Shown here: one piece after another, positions 1 to 8,694 of the stretch
How the letters are laid out: each line of letters begins with the position of its first letter
Numbering within the stretch: position 1 is the stretch's first letter
Assembly (NCBI RefSeq): GCF_030546805.1
Contig: NZ_JAUOPC010000013.1
Location: forward strand, 62,001-126,000
Source of the DNA: Cyclobacterium sp. 1_MG-2023
GTDB lineage: Bacteria; Bacteroidota; Bacteroidia; Cytophagales; Cyclobacteriaceae
Length of the DNA stretch: 64,000 bases
Direction: 5' to 3'
Made by a program: the position numbers and the translations under genes
Notes under the pieces: model-generated
Told to the model about the DNA's origin: nothing
Seen by the model: the letters and a program-made list of their open reading frames with translations, nothing else
Databases searched by the model: none

Positions 1-1253
1 CCCCAAGATTTAACATTCGGAATCAAATAACTCTGTGCAAAGCTTCCTGCACCTATAAAGCCTGCATTGATCTCTTTAATAGGTTCATTATTTACTTTCG
101 TTATGGACTCAAGCTTGGATGCAGATTCTTGGTACTTTAACAATATCCCAATATGTGGTTCTTGTACCTTTCCCATCACAATATCATAGGCTTTCTCCGC
201 CTCGTCGATATCAAATAAATGGGTAATCAGTGGTTTTATATTAATGGCTTTCGCAGCAATCAAATCCAAGAATGCTTCCATATTCCTTTGCTCGGTCCAG
301 CGTACATAGGCAAAAGGGTAATCTTTACCCAATTCCTCATAATCCACATCGTACCTTCCCGGCCCATAAGAACATGAAATTTTAAGTTCAAGCTCATTTT
401 TATAAAAATAAGGTTCTCTAGGGATTTCCATCTTCACTGCACCCACCACTATTATCTTACCTTTTTTCCTTGCAATTTCAGTAGAAAGCACAATGGGATC
501 ATTTGTTGGCGTTGCAGCAGTAATGATTATAGAATCAAAACCTCTACCGTTAGTGAAATTCTCACAGGCTGCTATTAAATTGGAATCATTTCTGTGCATG
601 GACTGACCTGCACCTGATTCTTTGGCCAATTCTATCAGCTTTTCAGACATGTCTATTCCAAAAACTGAACAGCCATTGGCTTTTAGTAGTTGGACAGTAA
701 TTTGACCAAGTAAACCTAAACCAATCACACAAACTTTTTCACCTAACTTAGGATCAGCTTGTCTAACTCCCTGAAGAGCTATGGAACCCAAGGTAGTAAA
801 AGCAGCCTCGTCCGAACTTACATTTTCCGGTATTTTGGTTACCAAGTTTTGGGGAACAGAAATCACTTCAGAGTGAGAAGCATAATCTGCACCGGCACAA
901 GCAACCCTATCACCGGGCTTAAATGCCCCATTATTATCCATGGAGGCAATTACTTTTCCGGAAGTACTGTACCCCAAAGCCTTTAATGAATCAAGCTTGG
1001 TTCTAACTTTACTCATCGTAGCAGAAAAACCTTCTTTCCTGATATTCTGAATAACTTGAGCCACTAGATCAGGCCTTTGCTTGGCCTTCCCTATCAAACT
1101 TGCCTGGGCCACCTTAACAGTACTTCTTTCGGTACCGGCACTTATAAGTGAATACTCGTTTTCAACCAATACCATCCCTTCAGAAATTGCAGGAACAGGA
1201 ACCTCATCTACATAAAGCTCTCCAGTTTTAAAATTTTGAATAACTTGTTTCAT
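1..1253 (-). CDS. Bi-domain oxidoreductase (zinc-type alcohol dehydrogenase plus Gfo/Idh/MocA), C-terminus cut by window edge
   Basis: The reading frame opens at ATG 1253 and runs off the left edge without a stop, so only about 417 codons are seen. The first ~350 residues read as an MDR alcohol dehydrogenase-like domain. A glycine-rich Rossmann motif (VIGLGLLGQI) is visible, and the substrate-domain region contains GDRVACAGADY. The last visible residues (AGFIGAGSFAQ) start a second Rossmann fold typical of Gfo/Idh/MocA sugar dehydrogenases. This two-domain fusion, usually about 700 residues, is known from bacterial polysaccharide clusters. It is the last visible gene of the exopolysaccharide operon and probably modifies a nucleotide sugar or glycan residue; the substrate cannot be read. 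Confidence 0.85.
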   Translation of the reverse strand, partial: MKQVIQNFKTGELYVDEVPVPAISEGMVLVENEYSLISAGTERSTVKVAQASLIGKAKQRPDLVAQVIQNIRKEGFSATMSKVRTKLDSLKALGYSTSGKVIASMDNNGAFKPGDRVACAGADYASHSEVISVPQNLVTKIPENVSSDEAAFTTLGSIALQGVRQADPKLGEKVCVIGLGLLGQITVQLLKANGCSVFGIDMSEKLIELAKESGAGQSMHRNDSNLIAACENFTNGRGFDSIIITAATPTNDPIVLSTEIARKKGKIIVVGAVKMEIPREPYFYKNELELKISCSYGPGRYDVDYEELGKDYPFAYVRWTEQRNMEAFLDLIAAKAINIKPLITHLFDIDEAEKAYDIVMGKVQEPHIGILLKYQESASKLESITKVNNEPIKEINAGFIGAGSFAQSYLIPNVKSW

Positions 1254-1280
1254 TGCTTTAAAGAATAAATTAAATAATGT

Positions 1281-2288
1281 TTAGATACCTGTAATATTTC
1301 CAATTTTCTCAACGAAATTAGACCAGGTGTTTTGATTCATAAAAGTGTTTCTATCTCTTTCTATTTGTTCATCACCAGGATTGAACTCAGAGATTATCTT
1401 AGGAATTTCATTAAAATCTGTGAAGGTGTGCATAAATGCCAAATCTTTCATGTCTTTAAATGCCCCGTGATCCGGACCTAAAATAATGGCCCCCATTCGT
1501 ATGCTGTCTATTAATGAACCGGAACTTATTACTGTTTGAGATTTATAAGTAAATAAGGTAAATCGTGCCTGAGCTGAATAAGCTGTAATATCTTCCAAGC
1601 TCAACAATTCATCTTTAAATTCAGCATTTTCGGGCAAAATTGAAAGAATTTTACTTTTATATTTTGCATCAGAGCATCTTCCAACTATTAATACTTTTGC
1701 GTTTTTTAGTTCCGGTGTTTCTCTCAAGTAATCTAAAAACACATCGATGCCCTTATAAGGGAAAATAGACCCCCAAATAAGAAAATCAAACGTTTTTTCT
1801 CCTTGCCGGTATTCCCCAAGTTTTTCTGTCAAAGGATGAGGAATAACATGTACTTTAGAAATATAATTTGGATAAGCAGACGAAACGAAGTCTTTACCCG
1901 CATAGGAATGTGTAATTATATAATCTGAATGGGACATGAGAACATCAAACATGTTTTTTGTCACTGGGTTATCCCCCTTATGGTGAGAACCTTTGTTATG
2001 TAAAATCCATACAACCTTTTTAGAGTATGTTTTTGCCAACTTTAAAAACAACATGAAGAGTTTTTTTTGAACACCTCCAAACTTTTTCTCCGGAATGGTT
2101 TCAGGCCAATTGAGGATAAATAAATCTGCTTTAAAAAAGTGTATAAAAAAGCTTAATATACCCCGATTTGGTGACTTGGCATTTACCACATTGTGATTTT
2201 TAGCCAATGCTTTTTGAAAATTGAAGATATAAGGATTGGGAGACCCAATCACCCTATCTATCTTTGGATATAAAAAAATAGCTGCCAT
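1281..2288 (-). CDS. Glycosyltransferase of the exopolysaccharide cluster (GT4-like, GT-B fold)
   Basis: The 335-residue protein has no signal peptide and the layout of a GT-B glycosyltransferase. Its N-terminal acceptor half includes VVWILHNKGSHH, a feature seen in GT4 enzymes. The C-terminal donor half starts around LIWGSIFPYKGIDVF, the typical strand-loop-helix of Glyco_trans_1 domains. The usual E-x7-E motif is not obvious; the region around SSGSLIDSIRMGAIILGP takes its place, so the enzyme is divergent. Start ATG 2288 is two bases after the stop of the upstream glycosyltransferase, which indicates translational coupling. It presumably adds one sugar to the lipid-linked repeat unit on the cytoplasmic face; donor and linkage are unknown. 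Confidence 0.8.
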   Translation of the reverse strand: MAAIFLYPKIDRVIGSPNPYIFNFQKALAKNHNVVNAKSPNRGILSFFIHFFKADLFILNWPETIPEKKFGGVQKKLFMLFLKLAKTYSKKVVWILHNKGSHHKGDNPVTKNMFDVLMSHSDYIITHSYAGKDFVSSAYPNYISKVHVIPHPLTEKLGEYRQGEKTFDFLIWGSIFPYKGIDVFLDYLRETPELKNAKVLIVGRCSDAKYKSKILSILPENAEFKDELLSLEDITAYSAQARFTLFTYKSQTVISSGSLIDSIRMGAIILGPDHGAFKDMKDLAFMHTFTDFNEIPKIISEFNPGDEQIERDRNTFMNQNTWSNFVEKIGNITGI

Positions 2289-2289
2289 T

Positions 2290-3621
2290 TTAAGACGGTT
2301 TTAATTGATTTTCCTGATTCACTAATTCAGAAAGTTCTTCCCTAAATTGTTTCCTCACCTTAGTTGCATCATGTCTCTCTTCTGCTATTTCAATAGCAGC
2401 CTTTGAAATCCCCTCCCGCAAAGGCTTCTTGTTGATCAATTCCAACAAGCCTTCCCTTAAAGCTTTTACCTCATTTTTGGTTACTACTTGGGCCCATTGG
2501 TAGGCCTTCGCATAAGTAACCAAAGCGGTATCTTCAGGAGCAAAAATCAAAACCGGTGTGCCACAAATCATATATTCTGATGCTTTTGTAGGCATAGAAT
2601 ACTTTATAAAAGCATTGGCAGATGGGGTGAAATCATAGGGCAAAAACAATATATCAGCTTCTGAAAAATGGTTTGGCAGTTCCTCGTAAGGCACGAAACC
2701 CCGATGAATAACACAATTGTATTTGTCAATCCAATCTGGCTTCTGTCCTACCTGGAGCACCAATTCAATAGACCTTGAGCTTTCTTTGTTAATTTCCTCC
2801 AGACATTTTGCCATGGTCTCTAGAGAACTCTGAATCCCTAAGCCCATCCTACCTGCATATAATATTTGGATTTTATCTCCAAATTCAAAGTTTGTCCGCT
2901 GACTTTTACTCCAAAAATCAAGTTCTATGGGGTTATGATAAGTAGAAAAAGAATAACCATACCTTTTTTGATAAGCTTCAGCCATCGGCTCACTAATACT
3001 AAAATGTCTGGCACAAATGCCTAACATTTCCCTAAATTCCTGATCGACTACTTTATGCCAATACCCTCCAAGCATGCCATATTCTGGTAAAACTTCTATC
3101 CAATCATCCATCATATGGAATACCATTGGTTTATTTAAATACTGTTGGACGAGGGTACAAAATATAATGGCTTCCCTTCTTTGGGCTTGTGCATAAATCA
3201 CATCGGGATTATAGGTATCAAGCCATTTTTTTAGTTCAGGGGATAGCTGAATAGTTGATGCCCAATCAGATACTCCCAACCAATTTAAAGCAGGGTTGAT
3301 GTATTCTTTAAGAAGTTTCACCCGAAGAGGTGATTTCTGAATAGTTTGGACATTTTTCTTTTCTTTATTTATTCTTATAGGCCCTGATGGATACTTCCTT
3401 TTCATCAAGCTTAAAGGAAACCTCCAGATATGTTCCTTTTCCCCGAGTTGATAGTATTGATCACAAATATCTATCCTCGTCTTTTCGTTAAAAAGAGTCC
3501 CCAAACAAGCTACTGCAAGATGATCTTTCTCCCAACCTTTAAACAAATTAGACAAGGTAATCCCTCCTCCGGATACATTATTAAATGGTTGATTAAGAAT
3601 TAATACTTTTGGAAAATACAT
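2290..3621 (-). CDS. Glycosyltransferase family 4 protein
   Basis: This 443-residue GT-B enzyme has a Gly-rich N-terminal loop (NNVSGGGITLSNLF, about residues 14-27) typical of GT4 proteins. The donor-binding half begins around IQILYAGRMGLGIQS. The phosphate/sugar-binding stretch near YSMPTKASEYMICGTPVLIF corresponds to the conserved E-x7-E region, with E at the KASEY position. No signal peptide or membrane segment is seen, which fits a cytoplasmic enzyme acting on lipid-linked intermediates. It lies between two other glycosyltransferases in the same operon. Start ATG 3621 is clear. The specific sugar is not predictable. Confidence 0.85.
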   Translation of the reverse strand: MYFPKVLILNQPFNNVSGGGITLSNLFKGWEKDHLAVACLGTLFNEKTRIDICDQYYQLGEKEHIWRFPLSLMKRKYPSGPIRINKEKKNVQTIQKSPLRVKLLKEYINPALNWLGVSDWASTIQLSPELKKWLDTYNPDVIYAQAQRREAIIFCTLVQQYLNKPMVFHMMDDWIEVLPEYGMLGGYWHKVVDQEFREMLGICARHFSISEPMAEAYQKRYGYSFSTYHNPIELDFWSKSQRTNFEFGDKIQILYAGRMGLGIQSSLETMAKCLEEINKESSRSIELVLQVGQKPDWIDKYNCVIHRGFVPYEELPNHFSEADILFLPYDFTPSANAFIKYSMPTKASEYMICGTPVLIFAPEDTALVTYAKAYQWAQVVTKNEVKALREGLLELINKKPLREGISKAAIEIAEERHDATKVRKQFREELSELVNQENQLKPS

Positions 3622-3663
3622 ATAAAAATAAACTGATTATTAATAAAAGAAGGTTAAGCTTTT

Positions 3664-4701
3664 TCAGAACCCTCCACTTTTCAACTTGTCGATAAACTGA
3701 TCCAACTCTCTTTTATTTCCATAATAATAATCCGGGTAATTCTCTGTAAATATTTGAAAAACTTCTTCCGGTGTTTTTTCTAAATCGTATTCAGCTTTGT
3801 ATTGTAACAGTTTCTTTTGCAAATCCTCCTGCCCGTCGTACACTACAAAACAATCAGCAAGTTTACCAGGACCATGAACTTCCACTTCTTCATCTTGCCT
3901 CCAAGCCATTCCCCATGAGGTGTCGGGAGTAAATACATAGGCACCACAACTTAAGCATTCTGCAATAGGCAAGCCAAAAGACTCCGGGAACTGTAAAAAA
4001 TAAAACGTAGCCTTTTTATACACTTCCCTTATCTCATCAATGGTATAAGAACCGGACAACTCAATATATGGAATCCCTACTGCTTCGAGCGCCTTTTTTT
4101 GCTCATTTCTAGCTTCTTCATAACCGGGTCGATAAAAATCTATAAGAGCAAGGTGCTCCTTTTTTGGAACAGGGACTAAACCAGTACTCTTTAAATTAAG
4201 ACCTATTTGATTCCATGGAGCCTTGGGCTTACTTCTAATTTCCGTAACTTCAGACACTGCAAGATGCCAATCAAAAATATCCTCCTGATGATGGCCTCCA
4301 GCGTCCAAGTAAGAAACCATTGTGGGTGCATTCCCTAAATAGTACACCCCGTGATAAATCATAGGTATATCTTTTAACTCTTGCTTTAATTTTACAAAGT
4401 CAAAAGTATCATTAAGGTAACACTTTGGGCTACATTCAACAATAACTACTGCATCGAATTTTTTCAATTTACTAAGGAACAATTGATCTTGAATATAATG
4501 TATCAATTGATAGGCTTTCCATGTAAAAAAATTATAGTTCTTTGCCACACGCTTATATTCAAGAAGTCTTTTGAACACAAAAAGCTTATGGAATACTTCA
4601 GATTGTATCCCCTCAGTTTGAGAAAAAACAGCCTGTAAACAATTGGCCAAAATTCTAGGACTAGAGTAATTCGGCTTGGTAACTATAGCAATCTTTTTCA
4701 T
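3664..4701 (-). CDS. Putative glycosyltransferase (GT-B-like)
   Basis: From ATG 4701 the protein has 345 residues and begins MKKIAIVTKPNYSSPR. A TTG at 4722 would add seven residues; I prefer the ATG. The C-terminal half contains the pattern FYFLQFPESFGLPIAECLSC, where E-S-F-G-L-P-x-x-E is the classic nucleotide-sugar-binding motif of GT4 donors. The N-terminal half is poorly conserved. No membrane segments are seen. The gene sits directly downstream of the polymerase gene (34 bp gap) and belongs to the exopolysaccharide operon. Confidence 0.75.
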   Translation of the reverse strand: MKKIAIVTKPNYSSPRILANCLQAVFSQTEGIQSEVFHKLFVFKRLLEYKRVAKNYNFFTWKAYQLIHYIQDQLFLSKLKKFDAVVIVECSPKCYLNDTFDFVKLKQELKDIPMIYHGVYYLGNAPTMVSYLDAGGHHQEDIFDWHLAVSEVTEIRSKPKAPWNQIGLNLKSTGLVPVPKKEHLALIDFYRPGYEEARNEQKKALEAVGIPYIELSGSYTIDEIREVYKKATFYFLQFPESFGLPIAECLSCGAYVFTPDTSWGMAWRQDEEVEVHGPGKLADCFVVYDGQEDLQKKLLQYKAEYDLEKTPEEVFQIFTENYPDYYYGNKRELDQFIDKLKSGGF

Positions 4702-4734
4702 TTTAAAATTATCTTTTTTCAAATTACCCTCAAA

Positions 4735-6000
4735 TTATTCTGCGGGTTTAAAATAGGATTTCATCAATTCTTCAGGTATACTTCTAATGAAAGAGGAGTA
4801 ACATACACCCACACCTATCCATACCAGAAAATAGTTCATTGTAAATACTTGGACTGTTGAAGGGTGTGTATTAATTAACCAGAACAATATCCACAATGCA
4901 TATGCTTTTGTTAAGTAATTTTTGGAATGAAACAATCCTAAAAATATGGCTGGAATAAGAATTACCAATAATAAGCCTAAGTTTAGAATACCACCTTTCA
5001 AGATCATATTGAGATAATCGGTCTCCACTGTTCCTCTATAATTACCTTGCCCCATTGTCGGACAATAATATTCACCTAGCATACCTCTGCCTATTACCCA
5101 ATCTAAGCCTTGCATATCCTTATAGAAATAAACCTCAATACCGGTTCGGGTATCTGTCACTCCCCTATCTTGCAAGTAATACAAGGCTTCAAGTTCAACA
5201 TTAAAAAAAACATAAACCCCACCAACGATGGCAGCTAATAGCAAGCCTACAAGCAAAGTTCCGGACAAAAGCTTAGACTTGGCACTTATAAAATAAAGGT
5301 ATCCGGCAAAAAGCAATCCCAACACCCCCATAAATAAAACTCCCCTCCTTGCCTGAAATACGCCTAAAACCAAAACAACCAAAACTGTTACAAAAGCAAT
5401 TAGGTTCTTGGATTTTGAATGGTACATTTGAGTAAAAAGAATAAACAGGGCCGTAATTCCCAATGATTTAGTGAAATATTCCACTACACTTCGGTTTCTA
5501 TCATCAGGAATTACTTCTGTTAATATTCCCCGAAACATTAAGCTATACAAAAGAAAAATAACACTTAGAATAAGAATTGCCGAGAAAACCTTTTTGTACA
5601 ACAAGAAATTTCTTCTAAACAATAAGATCAAAGGCACTAAATAAAACATCCCTCCAAACCATGGGTTTAGGAAAATCAATTTCAAAACGTCTTTGTTAAA
5701 GGAAACACCTCTTAACAAGATTATTATAGCCCAAAAAGCAAAAAGGAAGAAAAATATTTTAAGGTATTCTGTCTCAAAAAAAGGCTTGATAAGATAGGTA
5801 CTAGAGGCAAATATGGCGACCAGACCCAACAATTGAAGGGGCTGAAACAGCATAAAAGGCATTTCCTTAGTAGAAAGTATAGTGGAACTAGCGATATAGG
5901 TAATGAATCCGAGCCAAAATACATTCATTGCGATAAGTTCGTTCCTATCGTACTGCAAAAATTGCTTTAATGAGTCATTATATTTCTCTACTTTTCCCAC
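4735..6000 (-). CDS. Wzy-like O-antigen/exopolysaccharide polymerase, multi-pass membrane protein
   Basis: The 421-residue protein is highly hydrophobic with about 10-12 predicted membrane helices. One long extracytoplasmic loop (roughly residues 275-325, rich in Tyr, Asp and Arg) lies before the final helices, the arrangement of O-antigen ligase/polymerase (Wzy/WaaL) proteins. Sequence identity in this family is always low, so topology and neighbours carry the call. It starts with GTG at 6000, six bases after the preceding glycosyltransferase stop. With the flippase and Wzc/Wza homologues it completes a Wzx/Wzy-dependent export system. It probably polymerises repeat units at the periplasmic side of the inner membrane. 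Confidence 0.75.
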   Translation of the reverse strand: MGKVEKYNDSLKQFLQYDRNELIAMNVFWLGFITYIASSTILSTKEMPFMLFQPLQLLGLVAIFASSTYLIKPFFETEYLKIFFFLFAFWAIIILLRGVSFNKDVLKLIFLNPWFGGMFYLVPLILLFRRNFLLYKKVFSAILILSVIFLLYSLMFRGILTEVIPDDRNRSVVEYFTKSLGITALFILFTQMYHSKSKNLIAFVTVLVVLVLGVFQARRGVLFMGVLGLLFAGYLYFISAKSKLLSGTLLVGLLLAAIVGGVYVFFNVELEALYYLQDRGVTDTRTGIEVYFYKDMQGLDWVIGRGMLGEYYCPTMGQGNYRGTVETDYLNMILKGGILNLGLLLVILIPAIFLGLFHSKNYLTKAYALWILFWLINTHPSTVQVFTMNYFLVWIGVGVCYSSFIRSIPEELMKSYFKPAE

Positions 6001-6005
6001 AAAAC

Positions 6006-7295
6006 TTAATTCTTGGCGGCTTTTTGCATTAGATTAATGTGCTGGTTTATTACTTCAGCTTTTTGAAACTCCGGTAACAAGTATCCCCCCAGTTCATTAG
6101 AAAGGCAATAGTTTAATCCATTAGATAGATCTTTTTCATCTTTATACTTTGCCAAGTACCCATTTTTCTTGTGAGCAATCATGTCCGGAATTCCTCCAAC
6201 ATCAAACCCAACCACAGCAGTTCCACAAGCCAAACTTTCTAAGATGGTTGTTGGTAAATTATCTGCCAAAGAAGGAGCGACAAACACATTTGAGGCATTA
6301 TAAACAAGATTTGTTGTATAATCATCAGTTATAAAGCCCATAAACTTACATGGATATGGAATGGCCTCCTGAATTTCTTTATTGGGCCCACTACCAAAAA
6401 TTAAAAGGCATACATCAAGATCGGGATTGTTGTTTTTTAAATTTTTTAATGCCTCCATCAGGTATTTCCAACCTTTATAAGGACTAGTAATTTTATTGGC
6501 ACCAAATGAAATCACATGTTGGTATTTGTCAATGTTCAAAACCTTTTTGGCAACCTTCTTTTCAAATGGCTTGAATAGGTTTGTATCCAATGGGTTTGGG
6601 ATTCGAAATACAGGCTTATTCTTGAGCAATGCGCCTTTCGTGGCAAGATTATAAAGCCACTTACTTGGTGCAACAAAAAATAAGTTATCATAGTCAGAAT
6701 AAAATTTCAGTTTCTCATCAAACTGTTTATAAGACAAGTCTTTTTCCTTCTCCTCCGGAAACATGGGGCAGTTCCCACAATGGGTTAAAAATTTCTGACA
6801 ATCGAAACTATGAAAACAGCCCCCTGTAATGGTCCACATATCATGCATAACCAAAATCATTGGTTTATTTAATTTGGCAAGTTTCTCTAAACCATCAATA
6901 CTCAAAAATCCTCCAAGAATCCAATGGACATAAATAAAATCCGCTTTTTCTATCCAATGATGTTTGCTTATATCACTCCCAAATAAAGATAGGGCAAACC
7001 CTCCGGTTTTTTTATCTCTTTTTCTGGTAACAAAATCCTGAATTTTTTGATTTACTTTTCTTATGAGTACTCCTTTTTTTCCAACGGTTTGAACCCTTGG
7101 ATCACCATGAACATTGGAATTTAAAGAGAGTACATACGATTCTAAACCGCGCTCTAAAAAAGCTTCATGATACCTTAATACATAGTTACCCGATGGACTA
7201 GAACCATATTGCAAATGAACAACACGCTTCTTTTGCTCCCCGTCTATCAATTGATTTGATTTTGTCATAGTCATTTCACCGTCTACCTGATCCAT
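6006..7295 (-). CDS. Glycosyltransferase family 4 protein, WcaC-like
   Basis: This 429-residue GT-B enzyme carries several clear family features: a Gly/Ser-rich loop YGSSPSGNYVLRYH near residue 30, the motif MHDMWTITGGCFHSFDC followed by CGNCP (a cysteine-bearing motif known from WcaC-type colanic acid transferases), KGWKYLMEAL at the start of the donor half, and SLADNLPTTILESLACGTAV containing the E-x7-E region. It begins at ATG 7295, overlapping the end of the flippase gene by 13 bp, with an AAAGGA ribosome site just upstream. It is cytoplasmic and probably elongates the repeat unit. Confidence 0.9.
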   Translation of the reverse strand: MDQVDGEMTMTKSNQLIDGEQKKRVVHLQYGSSPSGNYVLRYHEAFLERGLESYVLSLNSNVHGDPRVQTVGKKGVLIRKVNQKIQDFVTRKRDKKTGGFALSLFGSDISKHHWIEKADFIYVHWILGGFLSIDGLEKLAKLNKPMILVMHDMWTITGGCFHSFDCQKFLTHCGNCPMFPEEKEKDLSYKQFDEKLKFYSDYDNLFFVAPSKWLYNLATKGALLKNKPVFRIPNPLDTNLFKPFEKKVAKKVLNIDKYQHVISFGANKITSPYKGWKYLMEALKNLKNNNPDLDVCLLIFGSGPNKEIQEAIPYPCKFMGFITDDYTTNLVYNASNVFVAPSLADNLPTTILESLACGTAVVGFDVGGIPDMIAHKKNGYLAKYKDEKDLSNGLNYCLSNELGGYLLPEFQKAEVINQHINLMQKAAKN

Positions 7296-8659
7296 ATTCC
7301 TTTCTTTTTCTTGTATATAATAAGGTAATATTGCAGTGGGGCAACAATTATTCCATTAAAGCTGGCTATAAGGGAGGAGATAAAAAGTGCGTGTACTCCC
7401 ATACCATAATAATCAATCAGCAAATAAGCCGAGCCAATAAATACCAATGGGCTAATAAGGCTTGCCCAAAACTGTATCTTAAGTGCACTAATCCCGTTTA
7501 AAAAATTCACAAATATACTAGCAAACATAAAGGAGGTAAAAAACAATAACCCCCACAATGAAAGTGTAAAATCAATGTCAACTTGCCCTTTTAGCCAAAC
7601 CCTGTAAACCGTATCAGATACAAACAACATTATTACTCCACCCAAGACAAATAATAATCCGATTTGCAAGTATTTAATCGTTGCTTTTTTTATCCAATTG
7701 ATATCATTCTTAAAAAATGCATCGGTAGAGGCTGACCAAAAAGGTGTCAGAAATATACCAAAACCCATCCCTAATACATTAAAGTACTTATAGACTACGT
7801 TGTAGGTCGTCACCTCATATGGCCCGAAACTTTGAGCAATTATTATATTGGATGTTTGATATTGAATTAAACTCGCTATTTGAATTACAAAAAACACTAG
7901 GCCCAAACTAAATAAATTTTTGGATTGGGATAAATTGACATGCTTAATGGATGGCTTAAACTCTTTATAGTCCGTTTTGAAAAAGAAAAAGTTGGCTAAA
8001 ATAAGTACTGCTACAGGAGCAATACATAATGCAAGGCCAAGATTAACAAGTGACCCCTCGGTAGTATAAACCAACACTACGATTACCAGCAATGAAATAA
8101 TTTGGCCAAGGAAGTTGATAAGTGAAGCTTTTGCAGGAGCCTGGTCTGCCGTTACTAATGTATTGATAATTTTCAATACAAATTGCATACAGAAATAAGT
8201 AAAAATAATGATGGCTAGAATGGACAGTTCCATCCTCATCTCAGAGGAAGCGTTCAAAATTTCAACCCAATCTAAGAAGGGGTTTATGATTAAAAACACC
8301 AACCAAACGGAAGTGAACACTATCGTTAATACCGCATAAGTTGTACTAATATACATCCTAGCAGCTTCTTTATCCCCTTTAGTTCTGGCTTCAGCAAATT
8401 TATTTCTTAAACCATGGGTCATGCCAACATTAAAAAAGCTAAACCAGCCTACAATAGAGCTTAATGCCAACCATATTCCATACCTAGTAGGATTTACATA
8501 GTCAATGGTTAGGGGTACCATTACCAAACTAACAGCAATACTCCCTCCTTTAATCAATATAGAACCAATAATATTCTTTTTAGCAAGAACAGTTCGAGCA
8601 TTACCTTTAACAAGAAATTTGTTAAAGTATTGGTAAATAGATGAAAATAATTTTTTCAT
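7283..8659 (-). CDS. Wzx-type polysaccharide flippase (MOP superfamily)
   Basis: The 458-residue protein has about 12-14 hydrophobic helices spread along its length. The N-terminal stretch (KNIIGSILIKGGSIAVSLVM, then RYGIWLALSSIVGWFSFFNVG) is characteristic of polysaccharide transport and MATE-like MOP proteins. It would move undecaprenyl-linked repeat units across the inner membrane to the Wzy polymerase. Start ATG 8659 is clear; its 3' end overlaps the next glycosyltransferase gene by 13 bp. Its position just after the Wzc-like kinase is usual for Wzx/Wzy clusters. Confidence 0.88.
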   Translation of the reverse strand: MKKLFSSIYQYFNKFLVKGNARTVLAKKNIIGSILIKGGSIAVSLVMVPLTIDYVNPTRYGIWLALSSIVGWFSFFNVGMTHGLRNKFAEARTKGDKEAARMYISTTYAVLTIVFTSVWLVFLIINPFLDWVEILNASSEMRMELSILAIIIFTYFCMQFVLKIINTLVTADQAPAKASLINFLGQIISLLVIVVLVYTTEGSLVNLGLALCIAPVAVLILANFFFFKTDYKEFKPSIKHVNLSQSKNLFSLGLVFFVIQIASLIQYQTSNIIIAQSFGPYEVTTYNVVYKYFNVLGMGFGIFLTPFWSASTDAFFKNDINWIKKATIKYLQIGLLFVLGGVIMLFVSDTVYRVWLKGQVDIDFTLSLWGLLFFTSFMFASIFVNFLNGISALKIQFWASLISPLVFIGSAYLLIDYYGMGVHALFISSLIASFNGIIVAPLQYYLIIYKKKKGIWIR

Positions 8660-8694
8660 TCGAAATAGAAAAATATAAATAAAAGCTTAAAAAA

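Noticed and set aside
759-986. Open frame on the plus strand near the left edge
   Set aside because: It is antisense to the oxidoreductase coding frame, which has clear Rossmann motifs; the product has no recognisable feature.
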